Notes under the pieces: model-generated
Database searches by the model: none
The model's input: the letters and a program-made list of their open reading frames with translations, nothing else
Told to the model about the DNA's origin: nothing
Shown here: positions 36,624 through 44,799 of the stretch, piece by piece
Numbering within the stretch: the stretch's first letter is position 1
Layout of the letters: every line of letters begins with the position of its first letter
Made by a program: the position numbers and the translations under genes
DNA from: Arthrobacter sp. PAMC 25486
GTDB lineage: Bacteria; Actinomycetota; Actinomycetes; Actinomycetales; Micrococcaceae
Reading direction: 5' to 3'
Assembly: GCF_000785535.1 (NCBI RefSeq)
Contig: NZ_CP007595.1
Location: 2,316,439 to 2,380,438, forward strand
Length of the DNA stretch: 64,000 nt

Positions 36624-37792
36624 TCTGTTCCCAATCCCGCTGCCGTGACGGGTTGTTGCCCGGCAGCTTTTAGCACCTTATTAAGCAGTGTCAACTCGAA
36701 GAGCCCGTTCAGGTCCGCCGGTTTGGAGACGCCGGCACTGACCCCGTTTTCCAGCAGTTGGGGGAAGGTCCCGGCCAGTGGGTCCGAGGTGAACTTCAGT
36801 TCGGACAGGGACCGCGCAATGACGTCATCCTCCAACGGCTGGCCGATCGCCACCGTCAGGGCGTCGTTAATGACGGCCCCGGCCTCGTCGGGGTGTTCGC
36901 CGAGCCACTTCACTGCATCGACGTGCCCGGCCAGCAGCGCCGCCACGGTTTGCGGGTGTTGCTCCAGGAAGCTCTTATTCACGGCCAGCACGGTGGTGCT
37001 GAATTCGCCCTTGTCCCAGAGGTCACCCTCGTTGACCAGGACCTTGGCCCCGGCCTGCAACACCAGCCGCGAGGTCCACGGCTCGGCGACCCATGCGCCG
37101 TCGATCTTCCCATCCTGAAACAGGCGCAAAGTCTGGGCGTTGGTGGTGGGGGTGATGTTCACGTCGCCGCCGCCGGAGGTGTTGGTTTCCAGTCCGCGCT
37201 CGCCCAGCCACTTGCGCAGCGCCACGTCCTGGGTGCCGCCCAGCTGCGGGGTGGCAATGGTTGCCCCGCGGAGGTCCTCAGCGTCGCTGATGCCGGGCCG
37301 GACCACGAACTGTGCCCCGCCCGACGCCACCCCGGCAATGATCCGGATGGACTCGCCACCGCTCTGCACAAAGGAGTTCAGTGCCGGATTCGGGCCGAGA
37401 TACGCGGCATCGATGGCGCCGGCATTCAGCGCCTCCACCGTGGCAGGTCCCGTGGTGAACACCTGCGTTTCCAGCCCGGTGGCGCCAAGGTCCTTGGCGA
37501 AGATGCCCTTTTCCACGCCCACCAGTGCCGGCCCGTGGGTGATGTTGCCGAAGTAACCTAGCTTGACGACGGCGGCCGGGGTTGCGGCAGCTGCGGCCAT
37601 CCCGGTGTCGCTGGCGCCCTTCGCGTTGACGCTCGCCACGGCGGCTCCGGCCCCGATCAGTGCAACCAAGGCGGTGACGACCAGGATCTCCAGCCCGCGC
37701 ATCTTGTGCTTGGCCTTCTCGCCGGCAACGATGCGTGTGAGGCGCAGGGGCTGGGCTGGCTGCGGCTCGGCAGCGTCTCCGCGTGTAGTCAT
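36620..37792 (-). CDS. ssuA: ABC transporter substrate-binding protein, SsuA/NrtA family
   Basis: A 390-residue secreted binding protein, first gene of the ssuABC-type operon. After a 45-residue polar N-terminus a membrane anchor/signal (LEILVVTALVALIGAGAAVA) leads to the binding domain, with KLGYFGNITHGPALVGVEKG, AGAIDAAYLGPNPALNSFV and PQLGGTQDVALRKWL. No lipobox cysteine is visible, so it is probably tethered by an uncleaved anchor. ATG at 37792 was chosen over an upstream methionine because the latter overlaps the promoter. A triple 10-bp repeat lies about 53 bases upstream. The likely substrate is an alkanesulfonate or related sulfur source. Confidence 0.85.
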   Translation of the reverse strand: MTTRGDAAEPQPAQPLRLTRIVAGEKAKHKMRGLEILVVTALVALIGAGAAVASVNAKGASDTGMAAAAATPAAVVKLGYFGNITHGPALVGVEKGIFAKDLGATGLETQVFTTGPATVEALNAGAIDAAYLGPNPALNSFVQSGGESIRIIAGVASGGAQFVVRPGISDAEDLRGATIATPQLGGTQDVALRKWLGERGLETNTSGGGDVNITPTTNAQTLRLFQDGKIDGAWVAEPWTSRLVLQAGAKVLVNEGDLWDKGEFSTTVLAVNKSFLEQHPQTVAALLAGHVDAVKWLGEHPDEAGAVINDALTVAIGQPLEDDVIARSLSELKFTSDPLAGTFPQLLENGVSAGVSKPADLNGLFELTLLNKVLKAAGQQPVTAAGLGTE

Positions 37793-37844
37793 GGTTAAAC
37801 GGTAGGGAACGCGGGTGGGCTGCATCAATGACCGGGACTCCCAA

Positions 37845-37870
37845 GGTCACGGTAGTTCACGCGGCGTCAC
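37845..37870. promoter_or_regulatory. Triple 10-bp repeat motif upstream of ssuA (sulfur motif 2)
   Basis: On the minus strand the half-sites GTGACG, GTGAAC and GTGACC recur with a 10-base period, the clearest of four copies. It is 53 bases from the ssuA ATG. Confidence 0.65.
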
Positions 37871-37932
37871 AAATAATGCGCCCCCTGCCCTCTGTCACCT
37901 CCGCGCCCGCCCCGGCACTCCCCCCACCCCCT

Positions 37933-38072
37933 CCGCCGAGGTGTGAGATGACGCCCTGTCCCCGGCGGCGCAGGTGAGATGACGCCCTGTCCCCGGCGGC
38001 GCACAGGGCGTCATCTCAAACTTCGACGGATTGGGCTGGCGGCGCACAGGGCGTCATCGCACATCTCGACGG
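37933..38072. repeat. Compound palindrome: two direct and two inverted copies of a GATGACGCCCTGT arm (P4)
   Basis: Two forward copies (starting about 37933 and 37967) and two reverse copies (ending about 38029 and 38072) of an arm with core TGAGATGACGCCCTGT form a nested hairpin array. The outermost arm begins CCGCCGAGGTGTGAGATGAC and shares its outer part with the elements at 23331, 27901 and 29094. It fills the space between the ssuA promoter and the 3' end of the second binding-protein gene, where it may act as a terminator. Confidence 0.8.
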
Positions 38073-38079
38073 AGGAGGG

Positions 38080-39249
38080 TTAGTCCAAGCCGCCCGCGGA
38101 TATCTCGGCAGTACCGGCCTTTTCCAGGATCCGGTTCAAGGGTTTGAGAGCAAAGATCCCGGACAGGTCCGCCTGTTTGCCAACTCCGGCGGTGACACCG
38201 TCCTGCAGCAGTTTCGGGAAGGTGCGCGCCAGCGGGTCCGGTGTGAACTTCAACTCCGACAGGGAGCGGTCGATGACATCCGCCGGCAGTTCCTTTCCCG
38301 CTTGTGCTTTCAAGGCGGCGTTGACCGCCGTGGCTGCGTCTTGGGGATGGGCGTTGAGCCAGTCGATGGCCTCCGTATTGCCCGCCAGTAGGGCGTCCAC
38401 GGTTTCGGGGTGAGCGTCAAGAAAGGCCTTGCTGACAATCAGGATGGTCGTGGCAAAGTCGCCGTCCTCCCACAGATCGGCCTCGTTGATGAGGACCTTT
38501 GCCCCGGCCTGGAGCACCAGGCGGGAGGCCCACGGCTCCGGCAGCCAGGCGCCGTCGAGCTTTCCCTCCTGGAACAGCTTCAGCGTACTGGCGTTGTCGG
38601 TGGGGTTGATGGCGACATCGCCGCCGCCGCTGGGCGTGGTGGCCAGGCCTTCCCCGGCCAACCAGGAACGCAGCGCCACGTCCTGGGTGCCGCCCAATTG
38701 CGGGGTGGCCAGGACCTTTCCGCGCAGTTGCGTCGCCGAGGTGATCTCCGGCCTGACCACCAGCTGCGCCCCGCCGCTCGTGGCCCCGGCGATGATGCGG
38801 ATGGATTCACCGCCGCTTTTCACGAAGGAGTTGATGGCCGGGTTGGGGCCGAGGTAGGCGGCGTCGATGGCGCCGGCGTTCAGGGCCTCGATGGCGGAGG
38901 GACCGGCATTGAACACCTGCGTTTTCAGATCGGTGGCGCCCAGATGCTTGGCGAGGATGCCGTCGTTGACACCGATGAGGGCCGGGGCGTGCGTGACGTT
39001 GGCGAAATAGCCGAGCCGGAGCTCGGCGGCGGGGCCGGCTGCTGCGGCAGGCGGCTCCGTGGTGTCACGGTTTCCCGTGGTGACGGCGGCAACAGCCGCC
39101 CCGGCGCCGATCAGGGCCACCAAGGCGGCGAGGGCCACGATTTCCACGCCGCGAAGTTTCCGGCGGCTCTTTTGGCCCGCCGCAATGCGGCTGGTTTTCA
39201 GCACAGGCATTGCCGGGTATTGCTGCTTGTCAGGGGTTTGCTCAGACAT
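38080..39249 (-). CDS. Orphan ABC substrate-binding protein, paralogue of ssuA
   Basis: A 389-residue close paralogue of the binding protein at 36620. Blocks such as LRLGYFANVTHAPALIGVND, NAGAIDAAYLGPNPAINSFV and TPQLGGTQDVALRSWL match it nearly residue for residue, and the N-terminal anchor GVEIVALAALVALIGAGAAV is also conserved. ATG at 39249 with GAGGA upstream. There is no permease or ATPase beside it, so it may deliver a different sulfur compound to the SsuBC membrane complex. A triple 10-bp repeat lies about 180 bases upstream. Confidence 0.85.
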   Translation of the reverse strand: MSEQTPDKQQYPAMPVLKTSRIAAGQKSRRKLRGVEIVALAALVALIGAGAAVAAVTTGNRDTTEPPAAAAGPAAELRLGYFANVTHAPALIGVNDGILAKHLGATDLKTQVFNAGPSAIEALNAGAIDAAYLGPNPAINSFVKSGGESIRIIAGATSGGAQLVVRPEITSATQLRGKVLATPQLGGTQDVALRSWLAGEGLATTPSGGGDVAINPTDNASTLKLFQEGKLDGAWLPEPWASRLVLQAGAKVLINEADLWEDGDFATTILIVSKAFLDAHPETVDALLAGNTEAIDWLNAHPQDAATAVNAALKAQAGKELPADVIDRSLSELKFTPDPLARTFPKLLQDGVTAGVGKQADLSGIFALKPLNRILEKAGTAEISAGGLD

Positions 39250-39429
39250 GGGGATTCCTCGGAATGAAGGGGATGGCGGGCTTAGGTCTGGGGCCTGCTA
39301 CATCGCGGTGAGAATCGGGGCTGTCTGGTGGAAACGGCCGGAATCTGGGCGGTCCCGGCCGTGGCTGATTTCTTCATTCACCAAGGCTAGAAACCGGAAC
39401 GGCGCCGCTTCAACAGTCCCGACGCTCGG

Positions 39430-39455
39430 GGTCACGGACGTTCACACCCCGTCAT
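39430..39455. promoter_or_regulatory. Triple 10-bp repeat motif upstream of the orphan binding protein (sulfur motif 3)
   Basis: Minus-strand half-sites ATGACG, GTGAAC and GTGACC recur with a 10-base period. The motif lies 181 bases from the start codon, further than in the other copies, suggesting a long leader. Confidence 0.6.
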
Positions 39456-39478
39456 AAAGCGTGCGGCCGCTCATTCCC

Positions 39479-40288
39479 TCACAGCCCGCCCGAACCCACC
39501 GGGCCCGCGCCCACCGCCCGCCGATAGCTGCTGGCCGTGATGCCAAGGAAGCGCTGGAAATCGTTGGCCAGATGGGCTTGGTCAGCGTAGCCGAACTCGG
39601 CTGCCACGGCCGCCAGGTCCATCTCAGGGTGGGCGCGGGCATGGTCGGCAGCCTCCTGCAGGCGCCGCCGCCGGATCAGGGCCGAAGGGCTCAACCCCAC
39701 GTACTTCTTTGCCATCCGTTGCAACGTTCTCGTGGACACCGACAGCTGCGCCGCCGCATCCTCGATACGGACCAGTTCCGGGTTGTTCGCGATGGCCTCC
39801 GTCATGGCGTTGGCCAGCAGGGCCTCCGCGGACGCTTCCGGTAGCTGCTCCGCCAGCCAATCGGCGAAAATGGCGACGGCCTTTTCCCGCTGCTCTTCCG
39901 GTGCTGCCCCGCCCATGGCATGCACGACGGCGGCCAGCAGCTTGGGTGCCTCAACGTCCAGTCGGGCGTCGCACAGCTCCCGCGGATTGGCGGCAAAGAA
40001 CGGAACCGCCGCCGGTTTCAGGAGTGCACCCACCGCCCAGCCCGTCCCGCTGAGGTCTTGATGTGAGACCCGGGTTGTGGGACCGGATAGCTCCATCCCG
40101 TCGGGCTGCACCACGAGGTTGCAGGCCGGGTAGGCGAGCAGTTGCTGGCGGGAGACGCGCCCCGGTGCAATGTCCCATTCCGGGATCCAAAACCACTGTA
40201 CGAGGTGTTCAACGGTTGCGGGCGCGGGCAGGCGGTGGAACATTGGAAGGCGGGCGGGATACAGGATTCCCTTGAAGCTGCTGCTCAC
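39479..40288 (-). CDS. AraC-family transcriptional regulator
   Basis: A 269-residue regulator. The N-terminal half (GILYPARLPMFHRLPAPATV and FWIPEWDIAPG) is the ligand/dimer domain seen in many actinobacterial AraC proteins of the DUF6597 type. Residues about 165-262 hold the double helix-turn-helix: VRIEDAAAQLSVSTRTLQRM for the first and DLAAVAAEFGYADQAHLAND for the second, followed by FQRFLGITASSYR. The GTG start at 40288 keeps the full conserved N-terminus. It is divergent from a VOC-family gene 90 bases away, which it may regulate. Confidence 0.88.
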   Translation of the reverse strand: MSSSFKGILYPARLPMFHRLPAPATVEHLVQWFWIPEWDIAPGRVSRQQLLAYPACNLVVQPDGMELSGPTTRVSHQDLSGTGWAVGALLKPAAVPFFAANPRELCDARLDVEAPKLLAAVVHAMGGAAPEEQREKAVAIFADWLAEQLPEASAEALLANAMTEAIANNPELVRIEDAAAQLSVSTRTLQRMAKKYVGLSPSALIRRRRLQEAADHARAHPEMDLAAVAAEFGYADQAHLANDFQRFLGITASSYRRAVGAGPVGSGGL

Positions 40289-40378
40289 CTTGCAATTCTA
40301 TGGGCAGTGCCGGTGCCATGGGCAGGGATGTCGCGAATCTACAAGCCTCCAGGAACCAGGCTGCGTAGCGTTGCTGAC

Positions 40379-40891
40379 ATGAACAAATCACCAGAACTTG
40401 AAAAGTCCACCGCCGCCCACGGCCAGTTCACCAACCACGGCATTCCGCAGGGCCTCACCAGCCTGACACCGTTTTTGGCCATCCCCCGCGCCGCGGAGGC
40501 CATCGCGTTCTACGAGGACATTTTTGGGGCACGGACCGTTGCAGTCACCGAGTTTGCCGGTGTCGTGGCTCATGCGGAGCTGGACTTCGGCCAGGGCCAC
40601 CTCCAGATGGGCGAGCCCAACCCGGATTACCACCTGGTCCCGGCGCCGGAAGGCGACGCCGACTGCTATTCGATCGCCCTGTACTGTTCCGATGTTGACG
40701 CTGTTGTGGACCGTGCCGTCAAGGCTGGCGCAACGGTCAGGGAACCCGTCACCAACTTCGTCTCGGGCGACCGTTTTGCCAGCATCCGGGATCCCTTTGG
40801 CGTGCGTTGGTCCATCATGACCCGGGTTGAGGACATCTCGGAAGGGGAAAGTGCCGCACGCGTTGCGGGCTGGGCCGCAGCCCAGGGGTGA
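40379..40891 (+). CDS. VOC-family (PhnB/glyoxalase-like) protein
   Basis: A 170-residue vicinal-oxygen-chelate fold protein. SLTPFLAIPRAAEAIAFYED starts the domain after a 27-residue polar extension, and ASIRDPFGVRWSIMTRVEDI ends it, as in PhnB-like proteins. VOC proteins include glyoxalases, dioxygenases and antibiotic-binding proteins; the metal ligands are not clear enough here to assign an activity. ATG at 40379. It is divergent from the AraC regulator. Confidence 0.82.
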   Translation: MNKSPELEKSTAAHGQFTNHGIPQGLTSLTPFLAIPRAAEAIAFYEDIFGARTVAVTEFAGVVAHAELDFGQGHLQMGEPNPDYHLVPAPEGDADCYSIALYCSDVDAVVDRAVKAGATVREPVTNFVSGDRFASIRDPFGVRWSIMTRVEDISEGESAARVAGWAAAQG

Positions 40892-40956
40892 TCACCGTGG
40901 CCAGCGCTGAATCCCGGAGCGAAGATGGCGTGGTTTCCTTCCCTCGCTTCGCAGGC

Positions 40957-41973
40957 TCAGCCGTCCTGCTGGTCATCCCACTCATCGCGGAGCCTGCGCA
41001 GGCGTGAAAGCAGCTTTGACTCGCGGTTCCTGTCACTGCCCACCGACTTCGTGGCATCCACATAAGATTCCCCAAAGGACTGCAGCAGGAGATCGTCGGC
41101 AATGCGGACCTGGCCGGGGTTGAAGCGGTAGGCCATGAGCTTGGCAACCTTCCGCTCATCGATCGACCTGAACCAGTCCTCTGCCGCACTGACGGTGTCG
41201 ATGCCGTTCGCGGCGAGGACGTGCACCATCCAGTCGTATTGATTTTCCTTGCTGCTGCGGTACTGCGGGAAGGCACGATTCAGCACGCCCTGAAGGGACC
41301 CGGCGTCGAGCGTTTGGGTCTCGGGAACCGGGTCGATGGCGCCTTCGGACTGAAGCCGCTTCAGGGTGTCGGCAATGTTCACGAACTGCTGGTCAGCGAG
41401 TTCAATCAGTGTGGAGGCCATGGTGAATGCGCGGCTAATTTCGGCGTTGTCGCCGCTGGAGCCCTTGAAACGGATGTCGTGCTCAAACTCGGCCCAGGCG
41501 TGCTGGAGGACCGTTCGGATCTGGACTTCGAAACGGTAACCGGCATAGTCCCGGCAATTGGTGGGCGGGTTGTCCGCGGGCACTTCAAGGGTCAGGTGCC
41601 GCCCGGCGTAGCCAATGCCACCGTTCTTGCGCATGATGGCCGTCTTGTCTTCATCGTCGTGACAGGTGAACTGGCTCGTCAGCGCGATTGCGACCGCATC
41701 AATATCGGACTCCACGTACAAAATGACGCGCACGCCGATCAGGTCGTCGAGGCGTTCCAGGCCGCCGGGGTACTTCAGCTCGCCATTGTCGCAGCGGCGG
41801 GACATTTTCTCGGCGGCGGATGCAGCGCTTTTAACCCGGAATTTCACGTCATGGTGGTTCAGGCCGTCGTCGTGAAGCCGTCCCACAATGGTGTCGCGAA
41901 TGGCCTGCGCTGCGTCATTGAGTGCCTGCTTCCGGAACCGCGACTCATCCATTGCAAACTCTGCATCTTCCAC
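40957..41973 (-). CDS. RelA/SpoT-domain small alarmone synthetase-like protein
   Basis: A 338-residue protein whose residues 40-170 match the (p)ppGpp synthetase domain: FRVKSAASAAEKMSRR, the DDLIGVRVI strand with the catalytic aspartate region, GYAGRHLTLEV, and the FEVQIRTVLQHAWAEFEHD block holding the Glu-x-Gln motif (about 149-151) and H158/W160. There is no HD hydrolase domain and no TGS/ACT domains, so it is not the housekeeping Rel. The C-terminal 140 residues are unassigned, rich in Trp, Arg and Asp, and unlike the short tail of standard small synthetases. Start GTG at 41973, or ATG at 41952. It might be a stress alarmone synthetase or a toxSAS-like enzyme. Confidence 0.82.
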   Translation of the reverse strand: MEDAEFAMDESRFRKQALNDAAQAIRDTIVGRLHDDGLNHHDVKFRVKSAASAAEKMSRRCDNGELKYPGGLERLDDLIGVRVILYVESDIDAVAIALTSQFTCHDDEDKTAIMRKNGGIGYAGRHLTLEVPADNPPTNCRDYAGYRFEVQIRTVLQHAWAEFEHDIRFKGSSGDNAEISRAFTMASTLIELADQQFVNIADTLKRLQSEGAIDPVPETQTLDAGSLQGVLNRAFPQYRSSKENQYDWMVHVLAANGIDTVSAAEDWFRSIDERKVAKLMAYRFNPGQVRIADDLLLQSFGESYVDATKSVGSDRNRESKLLSRLRRLRDEWDDQQDG

Positions 41974-42141
41974 GGTCTGACTTCCGATGGTGTCCCCCTG
42001 CCCTCCGACCCGGAAATCCCGGCCCTACTTCAAATTCTCCCAGCTTTGCAGGGCTTGTCCAGCACAACGGGCGGGCGGTTGGTTCGGTTCCAGGCAGTGC
42101 GGGCCGGCCCCTGGGGATCCAGCCTGCACTGACCTGTGGAA

Positions 42142-42330
42142 CTGGCGGTGACTAGCCGATCAGCGCGATGGTGCGGGCCCTGCTGACCTCCTGGCACCAC
42201 TTGGCACTGTCCTTGAGGATGCGTGTTCTCCACGACCTCCTACAAAATCTGGCCGAGCCCAAATGTCAGGCCCTGCTGGGAAACTGAAATTGCTCCGCCA
42301 GCAGGCGGTCATTCAGGAAGGAGAACCCGA
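42142..42330. other. Non-coding or decayed stretch between the alarmone synthetase and the YhcG-like remnant
   Basis: No intact gene is supported. A short minus-strand frame ending at the TAG at 42152-42154 (reading KWCQEVSRARTIALIG at its end) looks protein-like but has no start and could be the tail of a lost gene. Nothing else is recognised here. Confidence 0.4.
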
Positions 42331-42590
42331 GTGGTCGACAAATTGAATCCCACGCCCGATTCCGATTCCGATTCCGACAACACCGTCATTCCCCATGACC
42401 ACTATCGCTTTCTCGACTCGCTCAAGGCCCAGGGCGGGCAGCGCAGGTGCAGGCCCGCCGGAGCGTCGATACCCAACTGATCAGCTTGTACTGGTCCATC
42501 GGCCACGAGATCCACACCCGCCAGAATCAGGATGGCTGGGCCGCGGAGCCATTGGCAGGCTGGGCCCGCGTCGAAGCGCTAGTTGACCCC
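42331..42590 (+). pseudogene. Remnant of a YhcG/DUF1016-type nuclease-family gene, frameshifted and truncated
   Basis: A GTG at 42331 (preceded by AGGAAGGAG) opens VDKLNPTPDSDSDSDN then HYRFLDSLKAQ; the frame then breaks near 42435-42450 and continues in another as VQARRSVDTQLISLYWSIGH then EIHTRQNQDGW. The second part matches the N-terminal helical region of YhcG/DUF1016 proteins (a PD-(D/E)xK-linked family), in which the LYW-x-IG-x-x-I motif is highly conserved. The remaining 250 or so residues including the nuclease domain are missing; after the DGW the frame continues to a stop at 42717-42719 with unrelated sequence. It is a decayed fragment. Confidence 0.6.
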
Positions 42591-42743
42591 CGCAATGTGC
42601 GCATGATTGAACGACTCGACAAGGCAGGCAGCCATACCTGCATGCAACGAAGGATGTACATCGGTGTGAAGAGTGCTCATAAATACAATAAACAGCCATA
42701 CACAACTGTCATCAGCTGACGTTCAGCCTGTGGTGAAGAACCC

Positions 42744-43205
42744 TCAAGCGTGGCCCAGGCCCGATGCTTGTTGCTCCTGCTCTGCCATGAACGCCTCGGG
42801 GCCCTGCTCCGCCGCTTTGGGGTCCATCCACATTGCGCTGAACCAGTTGCCGTCGGGGTCCTCGAAGTCGCGGGCGTACATGAATCCCATGTCCTGGGCG
42901 GGGCGGGGCTCGGCCCCTCCCGCAGCCAGCACCTTCTCCAGCATGGCGTCCACATCCTCGCGGCTGTCCCGGCTGAATGCGGTCTGCACCTGCAAGTGCG
43001 TGCTGGGATCAATAATCGTCTTGTCGGTGAACGTGGCATAAAACGTGGGGGTGAGCACCATCAGGTAGATGTTCTCGTCGACAAGGATGCAGGCGGCGTT
43101 CTCATCGGTGAAATTCGGTTGGATCGCCCAGCCAATCCCCTCAAAGAAGGCCTTGGAGCGGTCCAAATCTGCGGTGGGAAGGTTGACGAATACTTGCGTG
43201 GCCAT
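42744..43205 (-). CDS. VOC-family (glyoxalase/bleomycin-resistance-like) protein
   Basis: A 153-residue single-domain VOC protein. It opens VFVNLPTADLDRSKAFFEGI and closes with ARDFEDPDGNWFSAMWMDPK, the typical beta-alpha-beta-beta-beta ends; the tail is Gln/Glu-rich. It belongs to the subgroup often annotated as glyoxalase or extradiol dioxygenase-like without known substrate. It lies alone downstream of the cysN terminator and is unrelated in operon terms to the sulfur genes. Confidence 0.85.
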   Translation of the reverse strand: MATQVFVNLPTADLDRSKAFFEGIGWAIQPNFTDENAACILVDENIYLMVLTPTFYATFTDKTIIDPSTHLQVQTAFSRDSREDVDAMLEKVLAAGGAEPRPAQDMGFMYARDFEDPDGNWFSAMWMDPKAAEQGPEAFMAEQEQQASGLGHA

Positions 43206-43303
43206 GGCGTTCTCCCTAGTTCCAGCAACGATGGGCCGAGATTTTTCGGCACCACTTCATCGTTTCGGAGCGCGGGAGGCGCGTCAATGGCTGGGCCCGT
43301 AAA

Positions 43304-43368
43304 AAATGATCCCGATCCACCATTCGACACCGGGATGTCGGTGTCAGAAAGCGGGATCGGGATCATTT
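43304..43368 (-). terminator. Strong double-hairpin terminator of the sir-cysHDN operon
   Basis: A perfect 15-bp outer stem (AAATGATCCCGATCC with its complement at 43354-43368) encloses a 7-bp inner hairpin (GACACCG/CGGTGTC). On the minus strand TTTTTTACGG follows directly, overlapping the last stem bases. It ends transcription about 40-100 bases past the cysN stop. Confidence 0.88.
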
Positions 43369-43407
43369 CTCGGCGTGGGGTCCGGGTCTCGACAAACTCG
43401 ACAAACG

Positions 43408-44799
43408 TCAGATGCTGTAGCGCTCGTCCTCGTGGTCGCCCGGGTGGTCCTTGACCAGGCCGGCTGCCAGGGTGTTGCCGTCCTGCGGGTCGATCACCAG
43501 GAACGCGCCGGTGCGGCGGTGCCGGGCATACGACTCAATCGGCAACGCCGAGGCCAGGCGGATCTGGGCCGTGCCAATGTCATTGAGCTCCAGCCCTGAG
43601 GCACCCTGATACGTGAACGACTCCAACTCCAGCTTGCCCGTCACGGCGCGGATCAGGCCCTGCACGGTCTTGCTGCCGTGCTTGATCAACACCTTGGAAC
43701 CTTCGCGCAGCGGCTTCGTGGACAGCCAGCACAGCTCCGCGTACAAATCCTGGCTGACCTCGCCAAAGGTGCCGGTGGCCGCGATGACGTCGCCGCGGGC
43801 AATGTCGATCTCCTCGCTCAGCCGCAGCGACACCGACTGAGGGGCCACCGCGCGATCGAGTGAACGGCCGGCAAAGTCGATGCCCACCACGGTGGCGGTC
43901 CGGCTCGAGGGCAATACCGTAATCGACTCTCCCACCGCGACGGCGCCCGAGGCGACCTGGCCGGCATAGGCTCGGTAATCGCGGAAGGAGGCTCCGGCGT
44001 CGTCCGCGGCGGCAAGCGCGGGAGCCAGCGCACCCTGCGGCCGCACCACCAGCTGGACCGGGAAGCGGAACGGCTCGAGGCCGCGCTCCAGCTCGTCGGT
44101 GGTGGGCAGCGTTTCGAGCAGCTCCAGCAGGCTGGGCCCGGTGTACCAGGGGGTGTGGGCGGAGCGCTCCACGACGTTGTCGCCCTCCAGCGCGGAGACC
44201 GGAATGACCACGACATCGCCGAGGCCAATGTCCTCGGCGACCGCTTGGACGTCGTCCTCGATGGCGCGGAAGATGTCCTCGCTGAAGTCCACGAGGTCGA
44301 TCTTGTTCACGGCCACAATCACATTAGGCACACGCAGGAGGCGCAGCACCGACAGGTGCCGGCGGGTCTGCTCCAGGACCCCCTTGCGTGCGTCAATAAG
44401 CACGACGACGGCATCCGCAGTGGACGCGCCCGTCACCGTGTTCTTGGTGTACTGGATGTGCCCGGGGCAGTCGGCGAGGATGAAGCTGCGGCGGTCGGTG
44501 GCGAAGTAGCGGTAGGCGACGTCGATCGTGATGCCCTGCTCGCGCTCGGCACGCAGGCCGTCGGTCAGCAGCGCCAGGTCGATCTTCTGGGTGCTGCCGA
44601 ACCCGGTGCCGAAGCCGCGGTCCGCCGAGGTGCGGGTGACGGCGTCGAGCGTGTCGGCCAGAATGGCCTTGGAGTCGTGGAGCAGGCGGCCCACGAGGGT
44701 TGACTTGCCGTCGTCGACGGAGCCGGCCGTGGCGAAGCGGAACAGGGTGGCGTGGGCCAGGGGGGCTTCTTGCAGCAGTGTCTGCGTGTCGGTGCTCAT
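43408..44799 (-). CDS. cysN: Sulfate adenylyltransferase subunit 1 (GTPase)
   Basis: A 463-residue EF-Tu-like GTPase that drives ATP sulfurylase. G1 is ATAGSVDDGKSTLVGRLLHD, G3 is DCPGHIQYTKN and G4 is NKIDLVD. There is no fused APS kinase (CysC) domain, consistent with APS rather than PAPS being reduced. The start ATG overlaps the cysD stop by one base (TAATG). Last gene of the sir-cysH-cysD-cysN operon. Confidence 0.94.
   Translation of the reverse strand: MSTDTQTLLQEAPLAHATLFRFATAGSVDDGKSTLVGRLLHDSKAILADTLDAVTRTSADRGFGTGFGSTQKIDLALLTDGLRAEREQGITIDVAYRYFATDRRSFILADCPGHIQYTKNTVTGASTADAVVVLIDARKGVLEQTRRHLSVLRLLRVPNVIVAVNKIDLVDFSEDIFRAIEDDVQAVAEDIGLGDVVVIPVSALEGDNVVERSAHTPWYTGPSLLELLETLPTTDELERGLEPFRFPVQLVVRPQGALAPALAAADDAGASFRDYRAYAGQVASGAVAVGESITVLPSSRTATVVGIDFAGRSLDRAVAPQSVSLRLSEEIDIARGDVIAATGTFGEVSQDLYAELCWLSTKPLREGSKVLIKHGSKTVQGLIRAVTGKLELESFTYQGASGLELNDIGTAQIRLASALPIESYARHRRTGAFLVIDPQDGNTLAAGLVKDHPGDHEDERYSI

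Noticed and set aside
40905..40950. GCGAAG/CTTCGC inverted repeat between the VOC and alarmone synthetase genes
   Set aside because: Only 6-7 bp of stem with a loop of over 20 bases; too weak to call a terminator.
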